DNA of 35,762 bases from assembly GCA_903929765.1 (NCBI GenBank), contig CAIYVX010000047.1, forward strand, positions 1 through 35,762, written 5' to 3'. The stretch comes from an uncultured Planctomycetia bacterium. GTDB lineage: Bacteria > Planctomycetota > Phycisphaerae > FEN-1346 > JAACEH01. Made by a program: the position numbers and the translations under genes. The notes under the pieces were generated by a model. It was not told where the DNA came from and ran no database searches. It saw only the letters and a program-made list of their open reading frames with translations. Below, in pieces: positions 22,234 through 30,416 of the stretch. The number at the start of each line of letters is the position of its first letter. Position 1 is the first letter of the stretch.

Positions 22234-22351
22234 CGTAGGGACAGGACTTGCCCTGTCCGGCTGTTGCTGTTCTCTTTCCTTCATGATTGGATATTGAGTG
22301 TTGGATATTGGATATTCGCTGTTTCTGACTTTTTCGCCCGAACATTCGAGG
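22234..22351. repeat. R4 and R10 repeats between the two clpP genes
   Basis: R4 (22234-22260) is GTAGGGACAGGACTTGCCCT followed by GTCCGGC. R10 (about 22283-22345) is rich in GGATATTGGATATTC and has TTTTTCGCCCGAAC near its end; a related copy lies at 24629-24700. Confidence 0.7.
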
Positions 22352-22357
22352 TAACAA

Positions 22358-22966
22358 ATGAGAAACCAACACCTCATCCCGATGGTCATCGAAACCACCG
22401 GCCGCGGCGAGCGCGCTTACGATATTTATAGCCGCCTCCTCAAGGACCGCATCCTTTTCATCGGCGGCGAGATCGACGACGACGTCGCCAACCTCGTCAT
22501 CGCCCAGATGCTTTTCCTCCAGAACGAAAATCCCGAGGCCGACATCCACTTCTACCTCAACTCGCCCGGCGGCATCGTCACCTCCGGCCTCGCCATCTAC
22601 GACACCATGCAATTCATCTCCGCCCCCGTCGCCACCTATTGCCTCGGACAGGCCGCCAGCATGGGCGCCGTCCTCCTCGCCGCCGGCGCCAAGGGCAAAC
22701 GCTTCGTCCTGCCCAACTCACGCATCATGATTCACCAGCCCCTGGGCGGCGCGCGCGGCACAGCCACCGACATCTCCATCCAGGCCGAGGAAATCATCCG
22801 CCTCCGCCTCATGCTCAACACCATCCTGGCCCACCACACCGGCCAGCCCCTCGAACAGATCGAAAAAGACACCGACCGCGACCGCTTCATGAGCAGCCAC
22901 GAAGCCGTCGCCTACGGCCTGGCCGACAAAGTCCTCGACCGCATGCCGCAAATCAAACGCGACTGA
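22358..22966 (+). CDS. clpP: ATP-dependent Clp protease proteolytic subunit, paralogue 2 (canonical)
   Basis: 202 residues with GAGGT at the right distance before ATG. The canonical active-site stretch is G-Q-A-A-S-M-G-A (Ser101), with His126 in I-M-I-H-Q-P-L-G-G and Asp175 in [11 protein letters not shown] at 69-72 and the handle helix are normal. It forms the tetradecameric chamber that degrades substrates fed by a Clp ATPase. No clpX or clpA follows, unlike the tig-clpP-clpX order of many bacteria; the next gene is a zinc-ribbon membrane protein. Confidence 0.97.
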   Translation: MRNQHLIPMVIETTGRGERAYDIYSRLLKDRILFIGGEIDDDVANLVIAQMLFLQNENPEADIHFYLNSPGGIVTSGLAIYDTMQFISAPVATYCLGQAASMGAVLLAAGAKGKRFVLPNSRIMIHQPLGGARGTATDISIQAEEIIRLRLMLNTILAHHTGQPLEQIEKDTDRDRFMSSHEAVAYGLADKVLDRMPQIKRD

Positions 22967-23069
22967 GCGGTCGTTGCCGTTTTTGTTGCTTCTCGACCAC
23001 CCCAAACCGTGGGTGGCATGGTCCGGCGAAGACGGGCCATGAAAAATAAACCGCCAGACTTGGAGTTAT

Positions 23070-23272
23070 GTAGGGCGGTTGCGCCGTTTGCAGCCGCCAT
23101 AATTAAACGGTTCTTCTTCCGCTTGCCGTTGCTGTTTCACCCCTCTCCCTTTACGGGAGAGGGCCGGGTGAGGGTGTTGTTTCTTTTGTCGTTCGTAGGG
23201 GCAGAGCTTGTCTCTGCCCTGCCGTTGCTGTTGCCGTTAATTTTTAATTTTTCATTTTTAATTTTTAATTCT
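23070..23272. repeat. Repeat cluster R5-R3-R4-R12 after clpP2
   Basis: R5 (23070-23131) has TAGGGCGGTTG and CAGCCGCC. R3 (23138-23176) and R4 (23194-23222, GGGGCAGAGCTTG then TCTCTGCCC) follow. A (TTTTTAATTTT)n stretch (23237-23272, R12) precedes the next gene. The 100 bases after clpP2 show nothing else. Confidence 0.75.
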
Positions 23273-23286
23273 TTCCGGACTCGCCC

Positions 23287-23568
23287 ATGCTCGACGACAA
23301 ACCCACCACTCCGCCCGCCGACCTGCCTCCCCCCGCCCCCAAACCCGACTCCCCCGACGACTACGAGGACGTCGACGCCTACACCGCCGAAATGGCCTGC
23401 AAGTGTGGCAAGCAGCTCGCCGCCAACGCCTGGTTCTGTCCCCGTTGCGGCCGCATCTTCCTCCTCAACATGCTCTTCGCCCTGGTCGTCCTGGGCACCA
23501 GCTTCGCCCTGATGACCCACCTCGTCACCTGGCTCCTCTCCTTCTTCGCCACCCACAAACCGCAATAG
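23287..23568 (+). CDS. Zinc-ribbon protein with C-terminal membrane helix
   Basis: 93 residues. The first 32 are Pro/Asp-rich. C-K-C at 37-39 and C-P-R-C-G at 50-54 form a zinc ribbon. About 57-85 are one long or two short hydrophobic segments, then a His-Lys-Pro-Gln end. No enzyme domain is recognised. No ribosome site is evident. It follows clpP2 on the same strand after repeats, so linkage to proteolysis is only positional. Confidence 0.6.
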   Translation: MLDDKPTTPPADLPPPAPKPDSPDDYEDVDAYTAEMACKCGKQLAANAWFCPRCGRIFLLNMLFALVVLGTSFALMTHLVTWLLSFFATHKPQ

Positions 23569-23577
23569 TTTTTTCCC

Positions 23578-23745
23578 CGTGGCACGGGCGTCCCGCCCGT
23601 GAGTCCCAGGGGCATCTTGCCCCTGGTCTTTGTTTCTTCTACTTTTTCTTCTTATGAAGCCCCCAGCATTGCTGGGGGACGCTGTTTCTTCTTTGGTTTG
23701 CTGTTTCACCCCTCTCCCTTGACGGGAGAGGGTAGGGTGAGGGTG
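23578..23745. repeat. Repeat cluster R1-R2-R3
   Basis: R1 (23578-23628) has ACGGGC/GCCCGT and CAGGGGC/GCCCCTG. R2 (23656-23693) has CCCCCAGC/GCTGGGGG. R3 (23707-23745) has CCTCTCCCTT/GGGAGAGG. R1 begins nine bases after the stop of the preceding gene. Pyrimidine tracts join the units. Confidence 0.8.
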
Positions 23746-23809
23746 ACGACCTGCTCTCTACGCCCGCCTCGCCCTTGACTTTTCCGCCCCGCTCGTCAAA
23801 ATTAGGGCG

Positions 23810-24019
23810 ATGAAGAAGAAAAATGAACTTTGGATCAAAGGTATGATGAACAGTTTGTCAAAGAGTGAATTTCCGGATGAACCGATTGAAGCCATCGAGG
23901 ACTATATCGACGTGGAAGCCGCCCGCGCCGCCCTCAAGGAAAAGGGTGGCATGTCACTGTCCGAAGTGCGGAAAAAACTAGGCCTTAGCATTCCGCCGAC
24001 CGGCTTAAAACAAAAATGA
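23810..24019 (+). CDS. Small hypothetical protein
   Basis: 69 residues, charged, with a likely helical stretch (I-D-V-E-A-A-R-A-A-L-K-E) and a C-terminal S-L-S-E-V-R-K-K-L-G-L that resembles the end of a small antitoxin or HTH-like helix. No family is recognised with confidence. The stop overlaps the start of the ankyrin gene by four bases (ATGA), so the two are translated together. TTGACT lies at 23775-23780 with a poor -10 17 bases on (23798-23803); a start near 23810 would give a leaderless RNA. GC is lower than in the neighbours. Confidence 0.55.
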   Translation: MKKKNELWIKGMMNSLSKSEFPDEPIEAIEDYIDVEAARAALKEKGGMSLSEVRKKLGLSIPPTGLKQK

Positions 24020-24600
24020 GAACCTATATGAAATCCAAAAAATTTCTCATGCTGCTCATACCCGCCGCTATCATCTTGGCGGCCATAACAATCCTTGCCG
24101 TAAAGGGCCTGCCGCCCACCAAAAACATTTGTTGGTACACCACGCACGGCGATCTTGACGGGGTCAAACGATGCCTGAATTGGGGTGTCTCTGCCGATTT
24201 CAAGGAAAAACCAAACTACCCTACATCATTGTTTTACGCGATTGATAGTAGAGGTAATGAAAAGATTGCGCTGTTGCTCATTTCCCGTGGGGCCGACGTT
24301 AATGAGAAGGCCGCTGACGGGATAACTCCGCTTCACCTGGCGGCATGTTGTGGAGAAATTGAGGTCATCAAGTTGTTGCTCACCAAAGGCGCCGACGTGA
24401 ACGCCAGAACCACCAACGGTGCAACTCCGCTATTCGGAGCGGCCGGCTCTGGGCAACTGGAAGCGATCAAACTTTTGCTTGCCAACGGAGCAAATATCAA
24501 CGAAGCAACCGACGATGGTTGCACGCCGCTCCACTGGGCGGCAGGGCGCGGCTACACCGAACTGGACGGCTTCCTCCGCCAGCATGGTGCAAAAGAGTGA
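24016..24600 (+). CDS. Membrane-anchored ankyrin repeat protein
   Basis: 194 residues. About 8-30 form one N-terminal hydrophobic helix (anchor or signal). At least four ankyrin repeats follow, with the T-P-L-H-x-A-A and G-A-D-V-N signatures near 70-190 (I-T-P-L-H-L-A-A; A-T-P-L-F-G-A-A; C-T-P-L-H-W-A-A). Ankyrin stacks bind partner proteins; the anchor places this one at the cell envelope. The start overlaps the small upstream gene. No toxin domain is visible. Lower GC suggests recent arrival. Confidence 0.8.
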   Translation: MRTYMKSKKFLMLLIPAAIILAAITILAVKGLPPTKNICWYTTHGDLDGVKRCLNWGVSADFKEKPNYPTSLFYAIDSRGNEKIALLLISRGADVNEKAADGITPLHLAACCGEIEVIKLLLTKGADVNARTTNGATPLFGAAGSGQLEAIKLLLANGANINEATDDGCTPLHWAAGRGYTELDGFLRQHGAKE

Positions 24601-24628
24601 TTTGAAACTCGAATCGCAACTCTGACTT

Positions 24629-24700
24629 CATGATTCTGCGGTTCCGTGTTCGATATTCGATATTCGCCGTTTTATTTCGCCCGAAACTTTCGCTGCCGAA
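24629..24700. repeat. R10 repeat copy
   Basis: TTCGATATTCGATATTCGCC and TTTCGCCCGAAAC match the layout of the copy between the clpP genes with several base changes. Confidence 0.5.
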
Positions 24701-24754
24701 ACCGGTTATATTATTGGCCGTCCACAACCAGCAGCATCACTGATGCTCTACCCA

Positions 24755-24783
24755 TTGCTTGAAATGCCCCCGGTCTCTATAAT
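24755..24783 (+). promoter_or_regulatory. Promoter for the GT-C/TPR gene
   Basis: TTGCTT (24755-24760) and a perfect TATAAT (24778-24783) are 17 bases apart. The predicted leader is about ten bases. Confidence 0.65.
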
Positions 24784-24800
24784 ACTCCGCCGAGGTTCCT

Positions 24801-27635
24801 ATGGCCCGAAAGAATAATCTCCCGCAACTTCACCAGTTGACACGCGTCGATTTCACGTCCTGGCACCTCAAACTGGTCGTCGCCCTGCTCCTGGCCGCCG
24901 GCACCATCGCCGCCTTTCAGGGTATGCGCACCCACGAGTTCATCAGCTACGACGACCGCGACTACATCACCATCAACATGTTCGACCGCGACGGCCTGAT
25001 TGCCCAGCCCCCGAAACCCTGGTGGACGAACATCAGGTGGGCCTTCACCTCCGTCGATTCCGAAGGCCACTGGATCGCCGGTAACTATCATCCCCTGACC
25101 TGGATCTCCCACGAAATCGACATCTCCCTCTTCGGCATCGACAAGCCCAACGTCTGGCACACCGGCATCCCCTCCTCCGGCATGCACCACCTCATGGACC
25201 TCTTCTTCCACGTCGTCAGCACCGTCCTCCTCTTCCTCATCCTGACCCGCCTGACCGGTCGCCCTTGGGCCGCCGCCTTTGTCGCCGCCCTTTTCGCCCT
25301 CCACCCGCTCCACATCCAGTCCGTCGCCTGGGCCTCCGAACGCAAGGACGTCCTCAGCACCACCTTCTTCATGCTCACCATCATGGCCTACATCGCCTAC
25401 ACCGACCGCGCCGGACCCGTCTACAAGTTCTGGGCCGGACGACCAGTCGCCTGGCTCTTTTACCTCCTCACCTTCATCCTCTTCGGCCTCGGCCTCCTGG
25501 CCAAGCCCATGCTCGTCACCCTGCCCCTGATCCTCATCCTCCTGGATTTCTGGCCCCTCGGTCGAATAAAATTCGCCGACGACCTCGCCCCCGACGCCCG
25601 ACCCAAAACCACCGCCCAACTCACCCGACGCGAGCGCCGCTCACGCGACGAAGATCAGCAGCCCTGGATCTTCTGGCAACTCTGCTTAAGCGCCATCGAA
25701 AAAATCCCCCTCTTCATCCTGATGATCCTCGACGCGCAGCAAACCCACTTCGTCCAGGGCTCCGCCGGCGCCGTCGTCAGCGAAAACATGATCCCCTTCC
25801 AAACCCGCCTCGGCAACGCCCTCCTCGCCTATGGCCACTACCTCCGGCAGATCGTCTGGCCCGTCGACCTCTCCTTCTTCTATTCCTATCGCGAGACCGC
25901 AACGCCCGAACAGATGGACGTCTGGTTGCGCGACCTCCTCCTCTCGATCCTCGTCCTCGCCGCCATTACCACGCTCGTCGTCTACTTCGGCCGCAAATAC
26001 CGCTACCTCCCCGTCGGCTGGCTCTGGTACCTCGGCATGCTCATCCCCGTCAACGGTCTCTTCGTCCAGGTCGGCTCACAGTCCTACGGCGACCGCTACA
26101 CCTACGCCCCCTACATCGGTATCTTCTTCATGCTCGCCCTCGGCGTCGGAGACCTCCGAAACTACCTGATCCAGCGCCGCCCTGAAATTAAACGCGCCCT
26201 CACCGTCGGCCTGGCCGTCCTCGCCGTCGCCGCCATCGCCCTTTCCGGCCTCTACACCGTCCACATGCTCCACATGTGGCAGAACGACGAATCCATCTAC
26301 ACCCGCGCCCTCTTCCTCGACCCCGACAACGCCGTCGCCCACAACAACTGGGGCGGCATGATCTACCAGTCCAAAGCCCGGACCAAAGCCGACCTGGTCA
26401 ACCGCCTCAACATGGAAGCACAGAACCTCGACGTCGCCGGCAACCAGACCGAGGCAGAAGCCAAACGTCTCGAAGCCCAGGGGCCTCCGGCCGACGCCGC
26501 CAAACCACACGCCGAGGCCGCCAAGTTCCACGCCGAGGCCGAAAACAAACGCGCCGAGGCCGTCCGCGTCGCCGCCGAAGCCGATAAACTCTTTAATGAG
26601 GCCGAAGGACACTTCGCCCGCGCCGTCGAACTCAAGCCCGGCTACGCCGACGCCCTCGCCAATCTCGGCATGTTGACCTTTGAACGACACGTCGGAGAAA
26701 ACGTCTCCTTCAAACCCGTCGCCAGGAACCCGGCCGAAGCCCGCGACCACGCCCTCCAACTCCACTCCGCCCTGACCGGCAAGGAACCCGCCGGATACCA
26801 GAAAACCGAACTCTGTTACCTCATCGCCCTCGCCGTCAAGTTCGATCACCCCGGAGCACTCAACAACATCGGCAACCTCTACCGCTCCATGTCCCAGCAA
26901 GCCGAAGCCGAAGAACAGAAAGCCACCGCTGAGGGCCGCACCGCCGATGCCCTGCAATTCCACAAAGACGTCCTGCGCTACCGCACGGCCGCCGAAGCAC
27001 GCTACCGCAACGCCGTCGTCGCCAAACCCGACCTCCTCGAAGCCTGGGCCAATCTCGCCGTCTTCCTCGAAGCCGAATATCACCGCCAGATGGGCGAAGC
27101 CCAGAGCCGGGTCGCACATGGTCAACCCGCCGGGTACCCCGCCGAGAAGGCCGAGGCCGCCTACAACGAAACCATCACCTGCTATTACCGCGCCATGGAA
27201 TGCGATCCCCGCAGCGTCCGCATCCACGGACAACTCGCCATGCTCTTCTTCGAACGAAACCGCTACGCCGAAGCCCTGCCGCAATTCTACGCCGCGCTCC
27301 AATCCGAACGCCCGCCCATGGCCCTGATCAGCGCCGCCTGGATCATGGCCACCGCCTCTGACGACAAACTCCGTAACGGCAAACAGGCCGTCGAACTGGC
27401 CACGCAGGCCGTGCAAATGACCAAGGGTCAGTACCCCCAGGCCCTGGACGCCCTCGCCGCCGCCTACGCCGAGTGCGGTCGCTTCGACGATGCCCTCCGC
27501 ACCGAACAACAGGCCCTCGGCATCGCCCAGGCCTCCGGCATGAACCAGGCCATCCCCATGTTCCAGCAACACTTGCAGGCCTGCCAGAACCACCAGCCCA
27601 TCCGCACCCTCGTCACCCCACCGCCGGGACATTAG
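24801..27635 (+). CDS. TMTC-like GT-C membrane protein with C-terminal TPR repeats
   Basis: 944 residues. About 24-480 hold ten or so membrane segments. The first outer loop has the acidic pair Asp51-Asp52 in I-S-Y-D-D-R-D-Y-I, the catalytic type of motif in GT-C glycosyltransferases, and E-R-K-D-V-L-S-T at 180-187 is the block shared with TMTC/DUF1736 proteins. After 500 come TPR units (N-N-W-G-G; Y-A-D-A-L-A-N-L-G; L-E-A-W-A-N-L-A). Between the first TPRs lies an Ala/Glu-rich run of A-E-A repeats, about 545-605. Probable role: O-mannosyl- or similar transfer onto exported proteins. The stop codon is shared with a 125-bp inverted-repeat element. Confidence 0.8.
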   Translation: MARKNNLPQLHQLTRVDFTSWHLKLVVALLLAAGTIAAFQGMRTHEFISYDDRDYITINMFDRDGLIAQPPKPWWTNIRWAFTSVDSEGHWIAGNYHPLTWISHEIDISLFGIDKPNVWHTGIPSSGMHHLMDLFFHVVSTVLLFLILTRLTGRPWAAAFVAALFALHPLHIQSVAWASERKDVLSTTFFMLTIMAYIAYTDRAGPVYKFWAGRPVAWLFYLLTFILFGLGLLAKPMLVTLPLILILLDFWPLGRIKFADDLAPDARPKTTAQLTRRERRSRDEDQQPWIFWQLCLSAIEKIPLFILMILDAQQTHFVQGSAGAVVSENMIPFQTRLGNALLAYGHYLRQIVWPVDLSFFYSYRETATPEQMDVWLRDLLLSILVLAAITTLVVYFGRKYRYLPVGWLWYLGMLIPVNGLFVQVGSQSYGDRYTYAPYIGIFFMLALGVGDLRNYLIQRRPEIKRALTVGLAVLAVAAIALSGLYTVHMLHMWQNDESIYTRALFLDPDNAVAHNNWGGMIYQSKARTKADLVNRLNMEAQNLDVAGNQTEAEAKRLEAQGPPADAAKPHAEAAKFHAEAENKRAEAVRVAAEADKLFNEAEGHFARAVELKPGYADALANLGMLTFERHVGENVSFKPVARNPAEARDHALQLHSALTGKEPAGYQKTELCYLIALAVKFDHPGALNNIGNLYRSMSQQAEAEEQKATAEGRTADALQFHKDVLRYRTAAEARYRNAVVAKPDLLEAWANLAVFLEAEYHRQMGEAQSRVAHGQPAGYPAEKAEAAYNETITCYYRAMECDPRSVRIHGQLAMLFFERNRYAEALPQFYAALQSERPPMALISAAWIMATASDDKLRNGKQAVELATQAVQMTKGQYPQALDALAAAYAECGRFDDALRTEQQALGIAQASGMNQAIPMFQQHLQACQNHQPIRTLVTPPPGH

Positions 27636-27758
27636 AGCAGTTAACGATTGAATGGTCACTTCCAGGGTGCCACACCTTGGCTCCCGGCTGTATGGGGGCA
27701 AGGTGTGTGGAACGCCGGCATACTTTCCCAGAGAGAACACCCCATCGTTAACTGCTCT
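27634..27758. mobile_element. 125-bp MITE-like element with 15-bp terminal inverted repeats
   Basis: AGAGCAGTTAACGAT (27634-27648) is matched exactly by its reverse complement at 27744-27758. The interior holds a second, nested hairpin of the R7 type, GTGCCACACCTTG and CAAGGTGTG (27667-27710). No coding sequence is present. The left end overlaps the stop codon of the preceding gene. Perfect long ends with a small non-coding centre fit a MITE; a very stable transcription terminator is the alternative. Confidence 0.6.
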
Positions 27759-27768
27759 GAACAAAACG

Positions 27769-27970
27769 CCTCTCCCTTGGGAGAGGGTGGCACGAAGTGC
27801 CGGGTGAGGGGCTAAGGCTCATACAATGTAGGTCGGGTCAACAGTTATGTAGGGGGGCTGCTTGCAGCCACGCCGCCCTCAAACGCCGTTGTTCCAATTG
27901 GCGTTGCCGTTGTTTCTGTTGTTGCTTTTGAAGCCCCCAGCACTGCTGGGGGACGCTGTTGTTTCTTCTT
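27769..27970. repeat. Repeat cluster R3-R6-R5-R2
   Basis: An R3 variant (27769-27813) carries an extra inner hairpin GGCAC/GTGCC. A truncated R6 (27828-27843) runs directly into R5 (27849-27910). R2 (27930-27970) and CTTCTT tracts follow. No gene is seen from 27759 to 28028. Confidence 0.75.
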
Positions 27971-28028
27971 CTTTTTCTTCTGCTGCGCCTGAAGCCTTAG
28001 GTCTTAAGCCTTTAGCCTTTCTTTGCCG

Positions 28029-29219
28029 TCATCTCCCCCGCGTAAAATAAAAGAACTCCAGCACGATCAGCCCCAACCACCCGACCTGCAGCACAAAGAA
28101 AATAATGATCTGCACCCACTCCGCCCGGTGCTTCGCCGAGACGCTGAAATTCTCCACCACCACCGTATAAATATCTTCAATCGATTCCAGCTTGCTCTGT
28201 ATCCCGCTTCGCCACTGGGCAATCTTGAACTTCGCCGTCGCCAGATCATAAAACCGCGCCGAGTACCAGTCCCCGATCAGCTTGATCTCCCGCTCCAGCC
28301 GCTGCAACTCCGTGATCGACTGCATCCGCGCCTGCACGATGTCCATCAAGTCCTGCGCCAACTCTTTGCTCCGAAACAAGAGCCGCCCCGACCCCGGCCC
28401 ACCCACCAGCGCCGCCATGTGCGCCAGCCGCTCGTCCAACTGCCGGTCCATGATCCGGTGCCGCAACAGTTGCAGGTTCGCCAGCATCAGCAGGTTCAAA
28501 TCCTCTTCCACGTCCCCTTCCGGATCGAACAGAAACGCCCCGTCCCAGTCGATGATCGTCAGATCGTTCATCTCGTACTTGATCTGCGATTGCAGCGTGT
28601 ACTCCACCTCCCGCGGGTCCAGCTCCAGCCGCTCCGACTTCAGCAGCGACGCCAGGATCGACGAGTGTTTCAAAAATTGTTCCGGCGGCCCCTCGTACCC
28701 CGCCACCACAAACGCCGTATACTCCTCGCTGAACGCCGCATTGCCCCCGCGCACCACCAGAATTTTTCTCGCGGCCGCCAGCATCTGGGCCTCCAGATCG
28801 AACGTCGCGTGCTGAAACAAGTCCTCCACTTCGACCGTCCCGCGCACCAGCAGAATGTCCGGCGCATACCCGCGCAGCTCGAACGTCACCTCCCGCCCCG
28901 CCTTTGCCGTTTCTTCTTCTTCACCCCTCTCCCTTGAGGGGAGAGGGTAGGGTGAGGGTGTTGTTTCTTTTGCTGTTTTTTCTTCACCCCTCCCCCTTGA
29001 GGGGGGAGGGTAGGGTGGGGGTGCTGTTTCTTTTCGTTGTTCACTGTCCACTAACCACTGACCACTGACCACTGCCTTTTCCGTTCCCACCGCCACCTGT
29101 TGCGGCACCGACATCTGATAATACGCCGGCGCGCTCTTGGCCGCCTGCGGCGCCAACCCCTCGCCGCGCACCCCTTCGGCCATCTCGCCCAGAATAAAAA
29201 TCGTCATCCGCTGTTTCAT
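28029..29219 (-). CDS. RMD1/YagE (DUF155)-like membrane protein with repeat-encoded insertion
   Basis: 396 residues from ATG 29219; a GTG ten codons upstream is possible, and neither has a clear ribosome site. A strand-rich region (about 107-245, with E-Y-T-A-F-V-V) is followed by paired long helices, then one hydrophobic helix (about 370-390) after A-E-W-V-Q-I-I-I-F-F. That order is like RMD1/DUF155 proteins, whose helices end in a C-terminal membrane anchor, but the match is by eye and tentative. Residues about 47-105 are encoded by four repeat units and are Pro/Ser/Arg/Glu-rich. It converges on the GT-C/TPR gene. Confidence 0.5.
   Translation of the reverse strand: MKQRMTIFILGEMAEGVRGEGLAPQAAKSAPAYYQMSVPQQVAVGTEKAVVSGQWLVDSEQRKETAPPPYPPPSRGRGEEKTAKETTPSPYPLPSRERGEEEETAKAGREVTFELRGYAPDILLVRGTVEVEDLFQHATFDLEAQMLAAARKILVVRGGNAAFSEEYTAFVVAGYEGPPEQFLKHSSILASLLKSERLELDPREVEYTLQSQIKYEMNDLTIIDWDGAFLFDPEGDVEEDLNLLMLANLQLLRHRIMDRQLDERLAHMAALVGGPGSGRLLFRSKELAQDLMDIVQARMQSITELQRLEREIKLIGDWYSARFYDLATAKFKIAQWRSGIQSKLESIEDIYTVVVENFSVSAKHRAEWVQIIIFFVLQVGWLGLIVLEFFYFTRGR
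28905..29080. repeat. Cluster of repeats inside the RMD1-like gene
   Basis: Two R3 copies (28922-28960 and 28985-29023), TTTCTT tracts and a CCACTGACCACTGACCACTG run (29049-29076) together make about 58 codons read without a stop. They separate a short N-terminal piece from the strand-rich domain. Confidence 0.85.
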
Positions 29220-29272
29220 ATCTACCGATACTATCCGCCCCGCCGTCACCCGTCAACGTCCCGTTGTTGCTT

Positions 29273-29318
29273 CACCCCTCCTCCTTGGGGGAGGGTGGCC
29301 CTTCAGGGCCGGGTTTGA
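29273..29318. repeat. R3 variant with inner hairpin
   Basis: CACCCCTCCTCCTTGGGGGA, GGGTGGCCCTTCAGGGCCGG. It has the same composite form as 27769-27813 and lies between the divergent starts of the RMD1-like and Pro/Ala-rich genes. Confidence 0.6.
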
Positions 29319-29376
29319 GCCCAAAAACCGTCCGAACAGACTGACCCGCGGCGGATCTGGCTCCGCCTCTTTCCTT

Positions 29377-29405
29377 TTGCTCGCCAACAAACCGCTTGAT
29401 ACAAT
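29377..29405 (+). promoter_or_regulatory. Promoter for the Pro/Ala-rich anchored protein
   Basis: TTGCTC (29377-29382) and TACAAT (29400-29405) are 17 bases apart, placing the start near 29412. Confidence 0.6.
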
Positions 29406-29445
29406 CCCCATCATTGACCAACCGCCAAAAATGAAAGGTTCTGAC

Positions 29446-30297
29446 ATGAATGCCAAGATGATCGTCGTCACCGCCATCGCCGTGATTTCCGCCACCGTCG
29501 CCATCGTTGAGGGCGTCATGCTGTCACACCGGCCCACCGCAGCGCCGCCCGCGGTCGTGGCCCAGGCCCCGGCCGACCGTGTTCCGGTCGAAAGCCCGAC
29601 CCCCGCGCCTGGGCCGGTTCAGAATAACTCTAAGCCGCCGGCCGAGCCGGCCGCTCAGCCGGTCGCTCCGCCGGCCCCGAAGGCCACGCCGACGCTGCCG
29701 AGCGAAGTCCCCGACCTGGTCGCGCCGCCGGCGCCCACGGCCACGGCTGCCGCCACGGCGACCTCCGCCGAACCCGTCCTCACCGATGAAGAAAAAGCCG
29801 CCCGGGACAAAGCCCTGGCCAAAGCGAAAATGCAGGAGGCCATGACCCTCCAGATGGACCAGGCCACCAATCAGATGATCGACCGCCTCAAACTCACCGA
29901 CGCCCAGAAACAACTGGCCGCGCCCACCATCGAAAAACTCCACCAGACCATGATTCAGTTGGCGACCGGTCCCATGAACGCGGGCAATGATCTGGCCCCG
30001 AAGATTGCCGCCATCCGCCAGAACGGCCTGCTCGCCCACCTCAGCCAGGACCAGATTGACGCCCAGGTGAAGGCCGAGCAAGCCAAAATAACGGCCCAGA
30101 TCCAGGACCAGGTCGTCGGCGGCATGGCCAACCTCTCGACCACCCTGAACGAACTTCGCCCCGTCCTCGACGTGACCCAATCCGCCACGGTCGACCAGAT
30201 GCAGAAAGAGATTACTCAGCAGCAGGCCATGATGAAAAAAATGATGGGCGCCATGACCGCCCAGCCCGACGCCCCCATCGCTCCGAACGCGCCGTAA
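29446..30297 (+). CDS. Hypothetical membrane-anchored protein with Pro/Ala-rich linker
   Basis: 283 residues from ATG 29446, which has AAAGG seven bases upstream; ATG 29431 is five codons earlier. One hydrophobic helix at about 4-23 anchors the protein. Residues 30-105 are Pro/Ala/Thr/Val-rich, a flexible linker across the envelope. About 110-283 are helical and rich in Gln, Met, Lys and Ala, with Q-Q-Q-A-M-M-K-K-M-M near the end. The helical region resembles periplasmic helical proteins with Met-rich ends, but no family is recognised. Confidence 0.6.
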   Translation: MNAKMIVVTAIAVISATVAIVEGVMLSHRPTAAPPAVVAQAPADRVPVESPTPAPGPVQNNSKPPAEPAAQPVAPPAPKATPTLPSEVPDLVAPPAPTATAAATATSAEPVLTDEEKAARDKALAKAKMQEAMTLQMDQATNQMIDRLKLTDAQKQLAAPTIEKLHQTMIQLATGPMNAGNDLAPKIAAIRQNGLLAHLSQDQIDAQVKAEQAKITAQIQDQVVGGMANLSTTLNELRPVLDVTQSATVDQMQKEITQQQAMMKKMMGAMTAQPDAPIAPNAP

Positions 30298-30416
30298 CCG
30301 AGATCACCCCTGGTCGGGTGGCCTGGCGGCGGCGTTTGCCGCCATGTTTCGCCAGCCGCCCCCCAAATCTCCTCGGCCGCTGTTTCTTCTCTTCTTTCAT
30401 TTTTAATTTTTCGTTT
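30298..30416. repeat. Convergent gap with short palindrome and AT tract
   Basis: GGCGGC/GCCGCC lies near 30329, with another GGCGG/CCGCC pairing around it. From 30398 a TTTTTAATTTTTCGTTTTTA tract (R12) runs into the stop codon of the GNAT gene on the minus strand. Confidence 0.5.

Noticed and set aside
21342-23745. CRISPR array suggested by many short palindromic repeats
   Set aside because: Units are of different families, spacing is irregular and there are no spacers of uniform length or cas genes.
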